Below, piece after piece: positions 1 to 7,640 of a stretch of DNA of 64,000 nucleotides. Position 1 is the first letter of the stretch; every line of letters starts with the position of its first letter. Under the pieces are notes generated by a model. The model saw nothing but the letters and a program-made list of their open reading frames with translations, ran no database searches and was not told the origin of the DNA. Made by a program: the position numbers and the translations under genes. Source of the stretch: Lapidilactobacillus gannanensis (GTDB taxonomy: Bacteria; Bacillota; Bacilli; Lactobacillales; Lactobacillaceae); contig NZ_RHOT01000004.1 of the NCBI RefSeq assembly GCF_003946675.1, positions 1 through 64,000 of the forward strand, given 5' to 3'.

Positions 1-84
1 ACTGAAAGGATGTTTTTTTCGCTAAAGCTTCTCTGACCCCCACAAGTAAAACTTGTGGTTGCATTTCTACATAAGAATACCCAC

Positions 85-122
85 AAAAGGCCTGCTCAAC
101 TAACAATTGAGTAGGCCTTTTG
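85..122. terminator. Bidirectional terminator-like hairpin
   Basis: Arms AAAAGGCCTGCTCAA and TTGAGTAGGCCTTTT (one G-T pair) are separated by a short loop, with A-rich and T-rich ends, so it could work in both directions. A smaller hairpin (CCACAAGT/ACTTGTGG) lies at 40-58. No gene is visible in positions 1-279; the hairpin probably ends the leftward resolvase transcript or a gene outside the window. Confidence 0.7.
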
Positions 123-279
123 TAGTACAAATTAATCCTTATCACAACTAACCTCAATAGCACAACAGGTATAAATAATGCTTAAAATCCTAAATAAATT
201 TCTCTCACAACTGTTTAATAAAGCGGCAATCCCCGTCGTACGTGATTAATTAAACATTCAATTCTTAAAACACCTATTT

Positions 280-834
280 TTAAATCGACTTAAACCTTCG
301 CTGTTGCGTGCGTTTACTAATCCCCGTCTTTCGTTCAATCATCTTATAAGTCATGCCTTGTTTTCGCAACTCATAAGCAAATCTGATCTGTTCATCAGAA
401 TACGTTTTCGGTCGCCCTTCCCGAAACAACGGATCATGTTGCTTGGCATACAATTTACCTTCTTGTGTGCGCGTGACAATCATATCGCGTTCAAACTGCG
501 CAAAGGCGCTAAATATTGTAAAGACTAATTGGCCAGTCGGCGTATTGTCAATTAAGCCCATATTCAAAATGTTGACTTTGACATTTTCTTTAAACAACTC
601 TTGGATAATGGCTAATGCCTCGCGCGTGTTCCGTGCAAACCGATCCAACTTAGTAACAATCAAAGTATCGCCTGTTTTTAGAACGCGCAACAGTTTTTGA
701 AACTCCGGTCGTTCGGTAGTTGTGCCGGTAAACTTTTCTTGAAAGATTTTTTCTGCTCCTGCCAATTTTAGTAACTCAATTTGATTTGCTAATTTTTGAT
801 CAGTGGTACTGACCCGCGCATAGCCATATTTCAT
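280..834 (-). CDS. Serine recombinase / resolvase, plasmid PinR type
   Basis: A 184-residue small serine recombinase of the resolvase/invertase family, which cuts and rejoins DNA at a short crossover site. The catalytic serine lies in the N-terminal motif YARVSTTDQ (about residues 5-13). The conserved KLDRFARN segment follows at about 62-69 and an arginine-rich helix ([14 protein letters not shown]) at about 113-126. A C-terminal helix-turn-helix (about 150-180, [19 protein letters not shown]) would bind the site. The length is normal for the family. The start has a GAGGAG ribosome site, and an 18-bp palindrome just upstream (854-871) is a likely operator or crossover site. Such genes are usual on lactobacillus plasmids, where they resolve multimers or drive inversions, which fits the plasmid-like left part of the window. 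The role here is inferred from the family. Confidence 0.9.
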   Translation of the reverse strand: MKYGYARVSTTDQKLANQIELLKLAGAEKIFQEKFTGTTTERPEFQKLLRVLKTGDTLIVTKLDRFARNTREALAIIQELFKENVKVNILNMGLIDNTPTGQLVFTIFSAFAQFERDMIVTRTQEGKLYAKQHDPLFREGRPKTYSDEQIRFAYELRKQGMTYKMIERKTGISKRTQQRRFKSI

Positions 835-853
835 CTTTTTATCTCCTCACTTA

Positions 854-871
854 TGTCATTAAGTAATGACA
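854..871. promoter_or_regulatory. 18-bp palindrome upstream of the resolvase (candidate operator/crossover site)
   Basis: Perfect arms TGTCATTA and TAATGACA around a 2-bp centre, 20 bp from the resolvase start. Serine resolvases bind paired sites next to their own genes, so this is a plausible res subsite or operator. The two-base centre matches the cutting geometry of serine recombinases. Function is inferred. Confidence 0.45.
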
Positions 872-919
872 CGATTCTAACCCTTTAATTATAGAGCATC
901 AAAAAAGAGGCCACAACTG

Positions 920-1037
920 TTGAGTTTTGTCGCTTAAAGCATAGCACTAGGGAGGCTTAGATGCCTTTTTTTGTTATTAAAAAGGGCCTAGTACTTTTGG
1001 AATGGAAATACTTTCCAACACCAAAAATTCTAGACCC
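920..1037 (+). repeat. Left copy of the inverted repeat flanking the BREX island
   Basis: This 118-bp stretch matches the reverse complement of 20114-20230 with only a few substitutions and one length change in a T/A tract. The shared sequence includes coding sequence of the RecB-like nuclease remnant at 19699-20199 (the part encoding EWKYFPTPKILDP), so the left copy is a detached fragment of that gene. Identity stops abruptly after the shared TAGACCC at 1037. Confidence 0.85.
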
Positions 1038-1150
1038 GATGAAGTTGGTGACTGTCTGTACGACATCTGCTGGGCCAAACGTATAGACTGCTGCCTGATT
1101 GGTTCCTAAATCGTTGTAATAGTTCACCTAAAGCCCTTCTTTATGCTGTT
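1038..1150 (-). other. Short gene remnant between the left repeat and the DUF262 gene
   Basis: On the minus strand this stretch reads as a protein-like fragment (about 30 residues, containing YYNDLGTNQAAVYTFGP) interrupted upstream by an in-frame TAG. It runs into the 118-bp repeat without a stop. No start or ribosome site is seen. It looks like debris from the rearrangement that brought in the island. The family is not recognised. Confidence 0.3.
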
Positions 1151-2938
1151 TCAACTCTGTCCCGGTACCGCTGATGGCTTTAGCAGAGAAAAGTACTCGG
1201 CAATCACGGTTGCCATGAGTTGCCGCCGCTGATTGAGAAAATCTGGATAGGTTGAGAAGTTGCCGTTCACGATGTCAACCGGAATTGCATTCTCGGCCAA
1301 CCCTTTTGCAGTCGAAAATTCAGTTACTGCTGGATCCTTCATATACCGTTCTGGTGCCAAATCACTGATCTGTAAATTTCGGGGTTGTGTCAACCAGCAA
1401 TAATTGGCAATTTGATTGATCTCATTCTGTTGTGCGCCATGCTTACGCAGATACGCCTTGGGGAAAATATGGTGAATATTGCCCTCTTGACTGATCACGG
1501 TCCGCACCGTAACATCCTTTTCCAACCAGGCAACGGTCTGGTTGTGTACCTGAGCCATTTGAAAAATTCGCCAACCGTTGTTCTGCGTACTTTGAGTGGC
1601 TAAATTATTCGGTAATTGAATTGTCCAATAGGTCTCTGGCAGTGCATCCGCAATTTCTTTTTCCACTGCTGCAACGACATCAGCACGGTGAAACAGATGA
1701 CTATCCTGCTCCATCTGTGTTTCACTGGAGCCACTATACCGGCCAGTCAAAGCGGACATAATAATCCACTGTTTAACCAGTGACTCGCGGACAGACTGAA
1801 GTATGCCGTTTTGTCCTTTCAAGATCAGAAACAACATATATCCAGCATTCAGGAACGCCGTGCCATTGAATTGCAGCTTACCGCTGATCATGCCGAGACT
1901 TTCCAGAATCATAATAAATCGGCGAAAGTCTGACTGATTAACAAAGTCATCAATTCCTTCACCCAACTTACTATATGCCGCCGCCATGGCTGTTTCCGTG
2001 TATTTCTTGGTCTCAAAATCACGGCCAGAAATCAGGGCAACAAGATCTGCATGTTTTCCTCGACCAAAATGGCTGCCCAAAATCACATGGAAAATATCGC
2101 CAAAGGCCGGTTGATAAAGGGTCGTGTTTTCACTCACGATCCAGGCAATCTTCTGCATTGCCGCCGATTGTGCAAATTTTGGATCAGACTCTTGAATACC
2201 AGACAACGCCGACGCGTCAGCTTGCAGATTGGTGAAATATTCAACCATTTTTCGTTGAATATTGCCTTGATGCAGAGTGTCCGCTGACATCTTAGACATG
2301 ATGAAGTCCGCAGTGGATAGTCGGGTCCCCTGTGAATTAATCCGGTTAAAGATTTCAGTCACCTGATCAATCGTCAGCGCATCTGACAGGCTGATATTGC
2401 CGACGCCGTATGACGTAATGCGCTTCAAATCATCGATTGCGCGCGCCACTTCGTCTGGTGAGCAGTCATTGGCCTGGGAATAGGCGGTAATGAAATTGAA
2501 GCTTGAGAAGTCATCCGCAAAAACTTCCGCTATATCACTGATCCAGCGTTTGTCCTTCTGGAGCAAAGCATTAGCCGTTTGAAATTCCCTGGTCAAAGGA
2601 TTAAAAGCAATACTAATCCGCCGCCGCTTAAATCTTCGGTCGATAATCTTCTGCCCCGACAATGCGGTGGCTAATGCTGTGAGACGCTGCTGCCCATCGA
2701 TCACGATCTTCTTTCCAACAGAGATTGACCCATCTTTAAGCCGAATACTGGGGTTATTCCAAGTGATAATGTAGCCAATCGGAAAACCATTAAACAACGA
2801 ATCGATTAGATCCCGAACTTTGGTCGAGGGCCACACAAATGGCCGTTGCAGTTCCGGCAGCCCAATCTCCCCAGAGTTAATCCACCCCAATAATGTACCA
2901 ATCTGACTATTCTGTACGTCGTATTTCGAATCTGTCAC
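1151..2938 (-). CDS. DUF262/DUF1524 (GmrSD-like, HNH) protein, likely BREX-associated type IV restriction enzyme
   Basis: This 595-residue protein has an N-terminal DUF262 (ParB/Srx-like nucleotidase) fold: LPELQRPFVWP at about 28-38 and the signature DGQQRLTAL at about 81-89. Its C-terminal part carries an HNH-type motif, HHIFPKAYL (about 493-501), with an asparagine-rich tail (NYCWLTQPRNLQISD). DUF262 plus DUF1524 in one chain is the layout of GmrSD/BrxU-type enzymes, which cut modified phage DNA using nucleotide hydrolysis. It is the last gene of the leftward BREX cluster, 28 bp after brxL and on the same strand, so it is probably co-transcribed. It would complement BREX by attacking phages whose base modifications evade it. 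Family assignment is firm; the modification-dependent role is inferred from relatives and position. Confidence 0.85.
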   Translation of the reverse strand: MTDSKYDVQNSQIGTLLGWINSGEIGLPELQRPFVWPSTKVRDLIDSLFNGFPIGYIITWNNPSIRLKDGSISVGKKIVIDGQQRLTALATALSGQKIIDRRFKRRRISIAFNPLTREFQTANALLQKDKRWISDIAEVFADDFSSFNFITAYSQANDCSPDEVARAIDDLKRITSYGVGNISLSDALTIDQVTEIFNRINSQGTRLSTADFIMSKMSADTLHQGNIQRKMVEYFTNLQADASALSGIQESDPKFAQSAAMQKIAWIVSENTTLYQPAFGDIFHVILGSHFGRGKHADLVALISGRDFETKKYTETAMAAAYSKLGEGIDDFVNQSDFRRFIMILESLGMISGKLQFNGTAFLNAGYMLFLILKGQNGILQSVRESLVKQWIIMSALTGRYSGSSETQMEQDSHLFHRADVVAAVEKEIADALPETYWTIQLPNNLATQSTQNNGWRIFQMAQVHNQTVAWLEKDVTVRTVISQEGNIHHIFPKAYLRKHGAQQNEINQIANYCWLTQPRNLQISDLAPERYMKDPAVTEFSTAKGLAENAIPVDIVNGNFSTYPDFLNQRRQLMATVIAEYFSLLKPSAVPGQS

Positions 2939-2966
2939 GGCTGATTGCCTCCCTTATACGTCTACG

Positions 2967-5096
2967 CTACTGCTGCACACCCAATGCCTTCATCACCGCA
3001 TCCTCAATCGTGTTGTAGAACTTCAGCGAGAAAGCCGCAATCAAATCTCCCGGCACCGTACCCAATTCACTCGTGGCACTGGATGGAATCAAGACCGCCT
3101 TCGCCCCGCTATCCAGGGCCACCTGTAGCCGATCTGCCAGACTATCCATCTTTTTGATAGTCCCGCCAATGGAGAAATCCCCCAGGATGGCTAATCCGCC
3201 GATGACTGGCTTGCCCACCGAAATAGAAACCAGGGCTACATAAGTCGCCAACGACAATTCCGTCGCCATGGCGCCATTATTCAGGTTAGTCGCGTTGACG
3301 ATATAGTCATGCTGCGCCGGCGCAATATTCTGACTAACCTGGGAAAAATTGGCCTTGAGGTAATTGAACGCCGTATCCATTTCTTCCTTCGCCAACCGAT
3401 TGGACTGAATCCCGGTCCAGCTCGTCTTGCCGTTGCCAGCCGTCATCTGCGATTCCAATTTTATCAGACTCAACCGCTCATCCGCATCATAAGCAACGGT
3501 GTAAACTTGGCCAGGCTTCCCCTCATTCTCAGGAATCAAGCCTGTCGAACCCTGCTCTGGCACTGGTACGAAATGTTCGTCGTAAGTCTCCTTGTCGATG
3601 TAAGAAAAGTTCACATCGTAGAACTCCATGCCGCCAATTTTCTTCAGCTGCTCTTTCACCCGCCGGCGCATCTCCATGGCAAACGTCAGAATCTGGGCAA
3701 CGTCCTCCTTCGTAAATTTACCGTCAGGGTACAGCAACTTCACCATTCCGGACACCGTCTTACGCACCGCAATGGTGTCCCGCTGGTTCAACTGATTGCC
3801 CAGGGTGAAGTACTTGTCGAACGCATCGCCGTAAGAAATTTTTCGCAGCGCCCGCATGACTTCCGCGAAGTAATCCGTGATCAGGCCATACCCATTCGTG
3901 AAGAAATTCGGCCGATACTTCGGAATCTCCCAGCCAGGCAAGTAATTGTGGATCCGGTCCAAAAAAGCCGTGTCGTTAGCCATGACAGCGGGAAACGGAT
4001 CAAACAGATTGGACGTCCGCATGACCACGTCCACCGGCTGATTGATATTCCCAACAAAGACCATCCCGGCCGACGCCTGGATTTCGTCCCGGCCCCGAGC
4101 AAAGGAGCCAGAGGCCATGTAGTCCTTCATGATCTGCACGCCATCGTTGTCCTTGAACTTGATGCCGGCCACTTCGTCAAAGGCCACGACGTCCCACATG
4201 CCGACTAGCCCCACTTCATGCCGCGCCATATTGAAGAACAGGTTGGCCACTGTCGTCTGACCACCAGAAACCAGAATCGAATTGGGCGATAATTCTTTGT
4301 AGACGTGGGACTTCCCAGTACCCCGGGGCCCGAGCTCCACGAAGCTATAGTTATTCTCGACAAACGGGATCAGCCGCGATACCATGAGCCATTTCACCCG
4401 ATCGTCAAATTGTGTCGGCTCCATGCCAATTGTCCGCAGTAACAAGTCAATCCACTCGTCGGTCGTGAATTTCTCCCGGGCATCATAAACTTCCTGCATG
4501 TTCACAGACGGCACCTGAACCGGGGTCAGCTGATCAATGAGAAAATGGTCATCGCTGGTATGGTCGTACTGCACCCGTACGATGGACCAAATGCCGCCCA
4601 CCAACAGCCGCTCATAGTCCTGGACGTAGCGCTCATCCACCGGTACACCGGTGATCCCCAAGTTGCCAAACGCCGCCTCGTATCGGTCCTTATCCGAGTT
4701 CAAAGTCACGGTGATCTTGTCAATGACCGTATACGCTCCCTCTTCCCGAATCCGAGACTTCACCTTTTCCGCCTCGTCTGACCGCACGTAGTTATTAGCC
4801 AGCGTCTTCTTGACGTTTTCCACGCCCCGTTCAATGATCACCGGATCCGAGCTGTTGGCATACTGCCCCAGCAGGAACTCCAGCACGTAGGTAGGGACGT
4901 TCGCCCCCTCCTTGATCTTTTGCGTCAGATCCTTGCGCACGAAGCGCCCGGGGAAAAAGGCCTCCAGCTTGTCCAGCAAGTCTGTCTGCACGTTCTCTGC
5001 CGCTTGCTCCTGAGCAATGGCTTCCGCTGGCACTGCCACATCCCCGTCACTCTTCGCTCGTAACTTTTCTTTCTCTTGCTTGTTATCAGATGTCAA
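2967..5096 (-). CDS. brxL: BrxL, Lon-like AAA+ protein of type 1 BREX
   Basis: A 709-residue AAA+ protein with a C-terminal Lon-like domain, the last core gene of type 1 BREX. Walker A is GPRGTGKSH (about residues 259-267), and a Walker B-like segment (DVVAFDEVAG) follows. The C-terminal 130 residues resemble the Lon protease domain (SIGGTIKKMDSLADRLQVALDSGAKAVLIP). The usual Lon serine motif is replaced by an NNGAMATELS-like sequence, and the usual lysine in the GGLKEK region is not evident, so peptidase activity looks unlikely. BrxL is needed for phage exclusion but not for host methylation in studied systems. The TTG start lies within the last codons of pglZ (11-bp overlap), with AAGGGG eight bases upstream, indicating translational coupling. 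Confidence 0.93.
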   Translation of the reverse strand: MTSDNKQEKEKLRAKSDGDVAVPAEAIAQEQAAENVQTDLLDKLEAFFPGRFVRKDLTQKIKEGANVPTYVLEFLLGQYANSSDPVIIERGVENVKKTLANNYVRSDEAEKVKSRIREEGAYTVIDKITVTLNSDKDRYEAAFGNLGITGVPVDERYVQDYERLLVGGIWSIVRVQYDHTSDDHFLIDQLTPVQVPSVNMQEVYDAREKFTTDEWIDLLLRTIGMEPTQFDDRVKWLMVSRLIPFVENNYSFVELGPRGTGKSHVYKELSPNSILVSGGQTTVANLFFNMARHEVGLVGMWDVVAFDEVAGIKFKDNDGVQIMKDYMASGSFARGRDEIQASAGMVFVGNINQPVDVVMRTSNLFDPFPAVMANDTAFLDRIHNYLPGWEIPKYRPNFFTNGYGLITDYFAEVMRALRKISYGDAFDKYFTLGNQLNQRDTIAVRKTVSGMVKLLYPDGKFTKEDVAQILTFAMEMRRRVKEQLKKIGGMEFYDVNFSYIDKETYDEHFVPVPEQGSTGLIPENEGKPGQVYTVAYDADERLSLIKLESQMTAGNGKTSWTGIQSNRLAKEEMDTAFNYLKANFSQVSQNIAPAQHDYIVNATNLNNGAMATELSLATYVALVSISVGKPVIGGLAILGDFSIGGTIKKMDSLADRLQVALDSGAKAVLIPSSATSELGTVPGDLIAAFSLKFYNTIEDAVMKALGVQQ

Positions 5097-7620
5097 AGCT
5101 GAAATCCCCTTTAATCGTCAAGTCCATTTGATATTGAATCCGCTGAATCTCTTCCTTGGTTTCCGCATTCTGAATAATCAGGTAGTATGCGCCGCTGTTG
5201 TCGAAGTCCCGATCCTGCAAGGTCAGGTAGAAGCTCTGGCGCCGGCTCGGGCTCTGAGGATCATCCTCCCGGCTATCGGCTACATAGCGTTGTTCGTTAG
5301 AAATGGGGTGATCCTGGCTATCGACAAAGTAGAGTACATAGGTGGCGGCGGTGGTCTTATCGGTTACCGGTTCTTCCTGAGAAATGGGCACCATCACGCT
5401 GCGGCTGGTGATGCGATGGGCGCCTTCAGTGACCTTAATCGACACCGGTGTGGCCTTGGATCGACCACTCTGTGTCCGCACGTGCAGCACCGGCACAATC
5501 ATCTCTTCCGGTGACGCGCCGCCATGCACGTAGTTTTGTCCAGCTCCGGCGGACTTGAAGATACTATCCGTGGCCGGATAATAGACACGCCGCTGATCAA
5601 CATTATTCAGCAGTGCCCCCAGACGCTGTGACCGCACCCCGGGCTGCTCGATGGTCTCACTGCTGATTGCATAGCGCTGCCCCAACACGTCCAGATCGTG
5701 GCCGCTGATGTCGATCTTGTCCGCCGAATCCAGACCAGACCGTTTGTACAGATAGCCATGATCGGCGGTCACGATGATGTGCGCTACACTTAAATTACGC
5801 AAAAAACCGATTGTCCGCGCAATTGTGTTGATGGCTTCCTCGGTGGCGTTAAAGACCTGCTTCTCGGTCTTCGCGTCATCACCAGTGGCATCCACTTCGT
5901 TGTGGTACAAGTAAACCACCTTTTGCCCCGCCAAGAGTTGTTTTCTTTGCGGCGTATCCCAGTCTTTGAGAAAAGTCATCACATGGTCGGCGTTGCTCTG
6001 CGGATCCCGATTTTGCAGGATCTGACGGCGCTTCTCCAGCGTGTCTGCTTTGAGTCCATCCACTAAGACTGTCTTGTCCGGCTGATAGGTTAATGTCTGA
6101 TGAGGCAGCAATGCTGGCATTCCAAAATACGTCACAGAGGGCAAGCCAGAGTATACCGTATCGAGTTCTGTACTGTAGACATCCTGATCATCCAGCTTGC
6201 GTTTCAGCTCCGCTGCAGCTTCAAACCGAAAGGCATCAGAAATAATCACGACGATCCGTTCCTTAGGAGAACTGATAAATGTCCGATAAAAACTGCGCTG
6301 CCAGCTACGCGGTTCAACGTCTCGCGGATCAAACACTGTGGTCCAAGCTGTCACCGTCGGGGTGAGAAATTCATTGACGTAAGTGTTGTCCACTTTGTCA
6401 GCGATACCTTCCAGAAGATCCGTAAGGTCAATGGCAATCCGGTCGTAGCGCTGAACGAAATGCCGGTACGCTGTATCCACCGCATAATCGGTGGTGATGT
6501 ATTGTTCTTTGGCGGCCGCTAAGTTTTTCACCTCACGCCGGCGGTACGTGAGAATCACCAAGGCAGCCTGCAGTAAGGCATACGCATCATGATACGTTTT
6601 ACCGAAGTACATCTTTTCTCGTTGCGTCAAGACATCCGCCAACGGCGTCGTCCCCGCCACAGCATGGAAATCATCAGCCTGCAATCGCTCGACAACCCAC
6701 GCCAGGATTTGCCGGTCAAAGTTGGCAAACACATCCGTCTTGAGCAAGTCCACAATATCCAGTTGCTGGAGCTGCCGGGAAACACCACTGAAGCTTTCAA
6801 GACGCTGCCACACTGCTTCGGCCAACTGACGATATGTATCCGCAAATGTCTGGTCATTTCTCGCTAAGGACAGAAAGGTGACGGCATTGTTGGCGCTGGT
6901 CAGCTTGTAATTATCGATACTCCGCGGCAGATCCTTCTCCATTTGGTAATAGGCAAAGTTCAAATACAGGGCCGTCGTGAAATCCAGCAGCGAATTGGTG
7001 GCACCATTGAAGCCATAGGCGTTCCGCACGTTCTCCCAGAACTGGGTGAGCAGACCATATTTTTCAAACTCTGCTAGAACTGGATTGGTATCACCAATGC
7101 CGGCCTGCAGCACGGCCCGCAAGACCATCGTCATGGTGTGATCACTGGCCCCGGCCAGCGCAGCCATGATGGCCATCTGCAAATCCTTGCCCGGCTGATA
7201 GAGTCTCTGAAATTTGGCCTGGCGGTCTTTGCTGGCAAAAAACCGTTTCTGCTCCTGGAAGGTCGCGGCATCCTCGTCCGGCACTCGCAACTCCTGCCGC
7301 AGCATGACCAGCGCATTAGCGGTGTATTCCCGCGAATAGTAAAGCATGTCCGTCATGAAATTCTCCGTCAAATCTGGCTTCGGCGCCGGCGAATAAACCA
7401 AGGCCGACTGCCCCTGCTGCTCCATCGCCACCAGCGTCAGCTTGGTCTTAAACTGCTCGTTTTTCCCCATGATAACGACCGGTTCCCGCAACTGCTCTGT
7501 AATATCCGCAATGTTGTCCGCAAACTCGCCCTGCGCGTCATACCAAAAGACAAAGTGATTATTGTCCGCAAACAGTTTCTCAATACCCGCCACGATCTTC
7601 TTGTTGTCTAGCTCCGCCAT
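5086..7620 (-). CDS. pglZ: PglZ (BrxZ), alkaline-phosphatase-superfamily BREX protein
   Basis: A core BREX protein of about 844 residues with a central alkaline-phosphatase-like domain. Visible metal-site motifs are VIISDAFRFEAAAEL (about residue 448), YLYHNEVDATGDD (about 580) and TADHGYLYKR (about 625). ATG 7620 (MAELDNKK) is preferred because GGAGA lies nine bases before it; an in-frame TTG at 7641 is possible. PglZ is essential for both BREX methylation and exclusion in studied systems and acts with PglX. The gene is separated from pglX by the invertible segment and the convergent recombinase, so it probably needs a promoter between its start and the 7716-7852 repeat. A TATACT box is visible there without a convincing -35. 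It overlaps brxL by 11 bp. Confidence 0.92.
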   Translation of the reverse strand: MAELDNKKIVAGIEKLFADNNHFVFWYDAQGEFADNIADITEQLREPVVIMGKNEQFKTKLTLVAMEQQGQSALVYSPAPKPDLTENFMTDMLYYSREYTANALVMLRQELRVPDEDAATFQEQKRFFASKDRQAKFQRLYQPGKDLQMAIMAALAGASDHTMTMVLRAVLQAGIGDTNPVLAEFEKYGLLTQFWENVRNAYGFNGATNSLLDFTTALYLNFAYYQMEKDLPRSIDNYKLTSANNAVTFLSLARNDQTFADTYRQLAEAVWQRLESFSGVSRQLQQLDIVDLLKTDVFANFDRQILAWVVERLQADDFHAVAGTTPLADVLTQREKMYFGKTYHDAYALLQAALVILTYRRREVKNLAAAKEQYITTDYAVDTAYRHFVQRYDRIAIDLTDLLEGIADKVDNTYVNEFLTPTVTAWTTVFDPRDVEPRSWQRSFYRTFISSPKERIVVIISDAFRFEAAAELKRKLDDQDVYSTELDTVYSGLPSVTYFGMPALLPHQTLTYQPDKTVLVDGLKADTLEKRRQILQNRDPQSNADHVMTFLKDWDTPQRKQLLAGQKVVYLYHNEVDATGDDAKTEKQVFNATEEAINTIARTIGFLRNLSVAHIIVTADHGYLYKRSGLDSADKIDISGHDLDVLGQRYAISSETIEQPGVRSQRLGALLNNVDQRRVYYPATDSIFKSAGAGQNYVHGGASPEEMIVPVLHVRTQSGRSKATPVSIKVTEGAHRITSRSVMVPISQEEPVTDKTTAATYVLYFVDSQDHPISNEQRYVADSREDDPQSPSRRQSFYLTLQDRDFDNSGAYYLIIQNAETKEEIQRIQYQMDLTIKGDFSFDI

Positions 7621-7640
7621 GTTTTCCATTCTCCGTTCCA

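Noticed and set aside
3309..4208. Long + strand ORF (299 codons) opposite brxL
   Set aside because: It is antisense to an obvious BrxL gene, has arginine/histidine-rich low-complexity content and no ribosome site; a GC-rich shadow frame.
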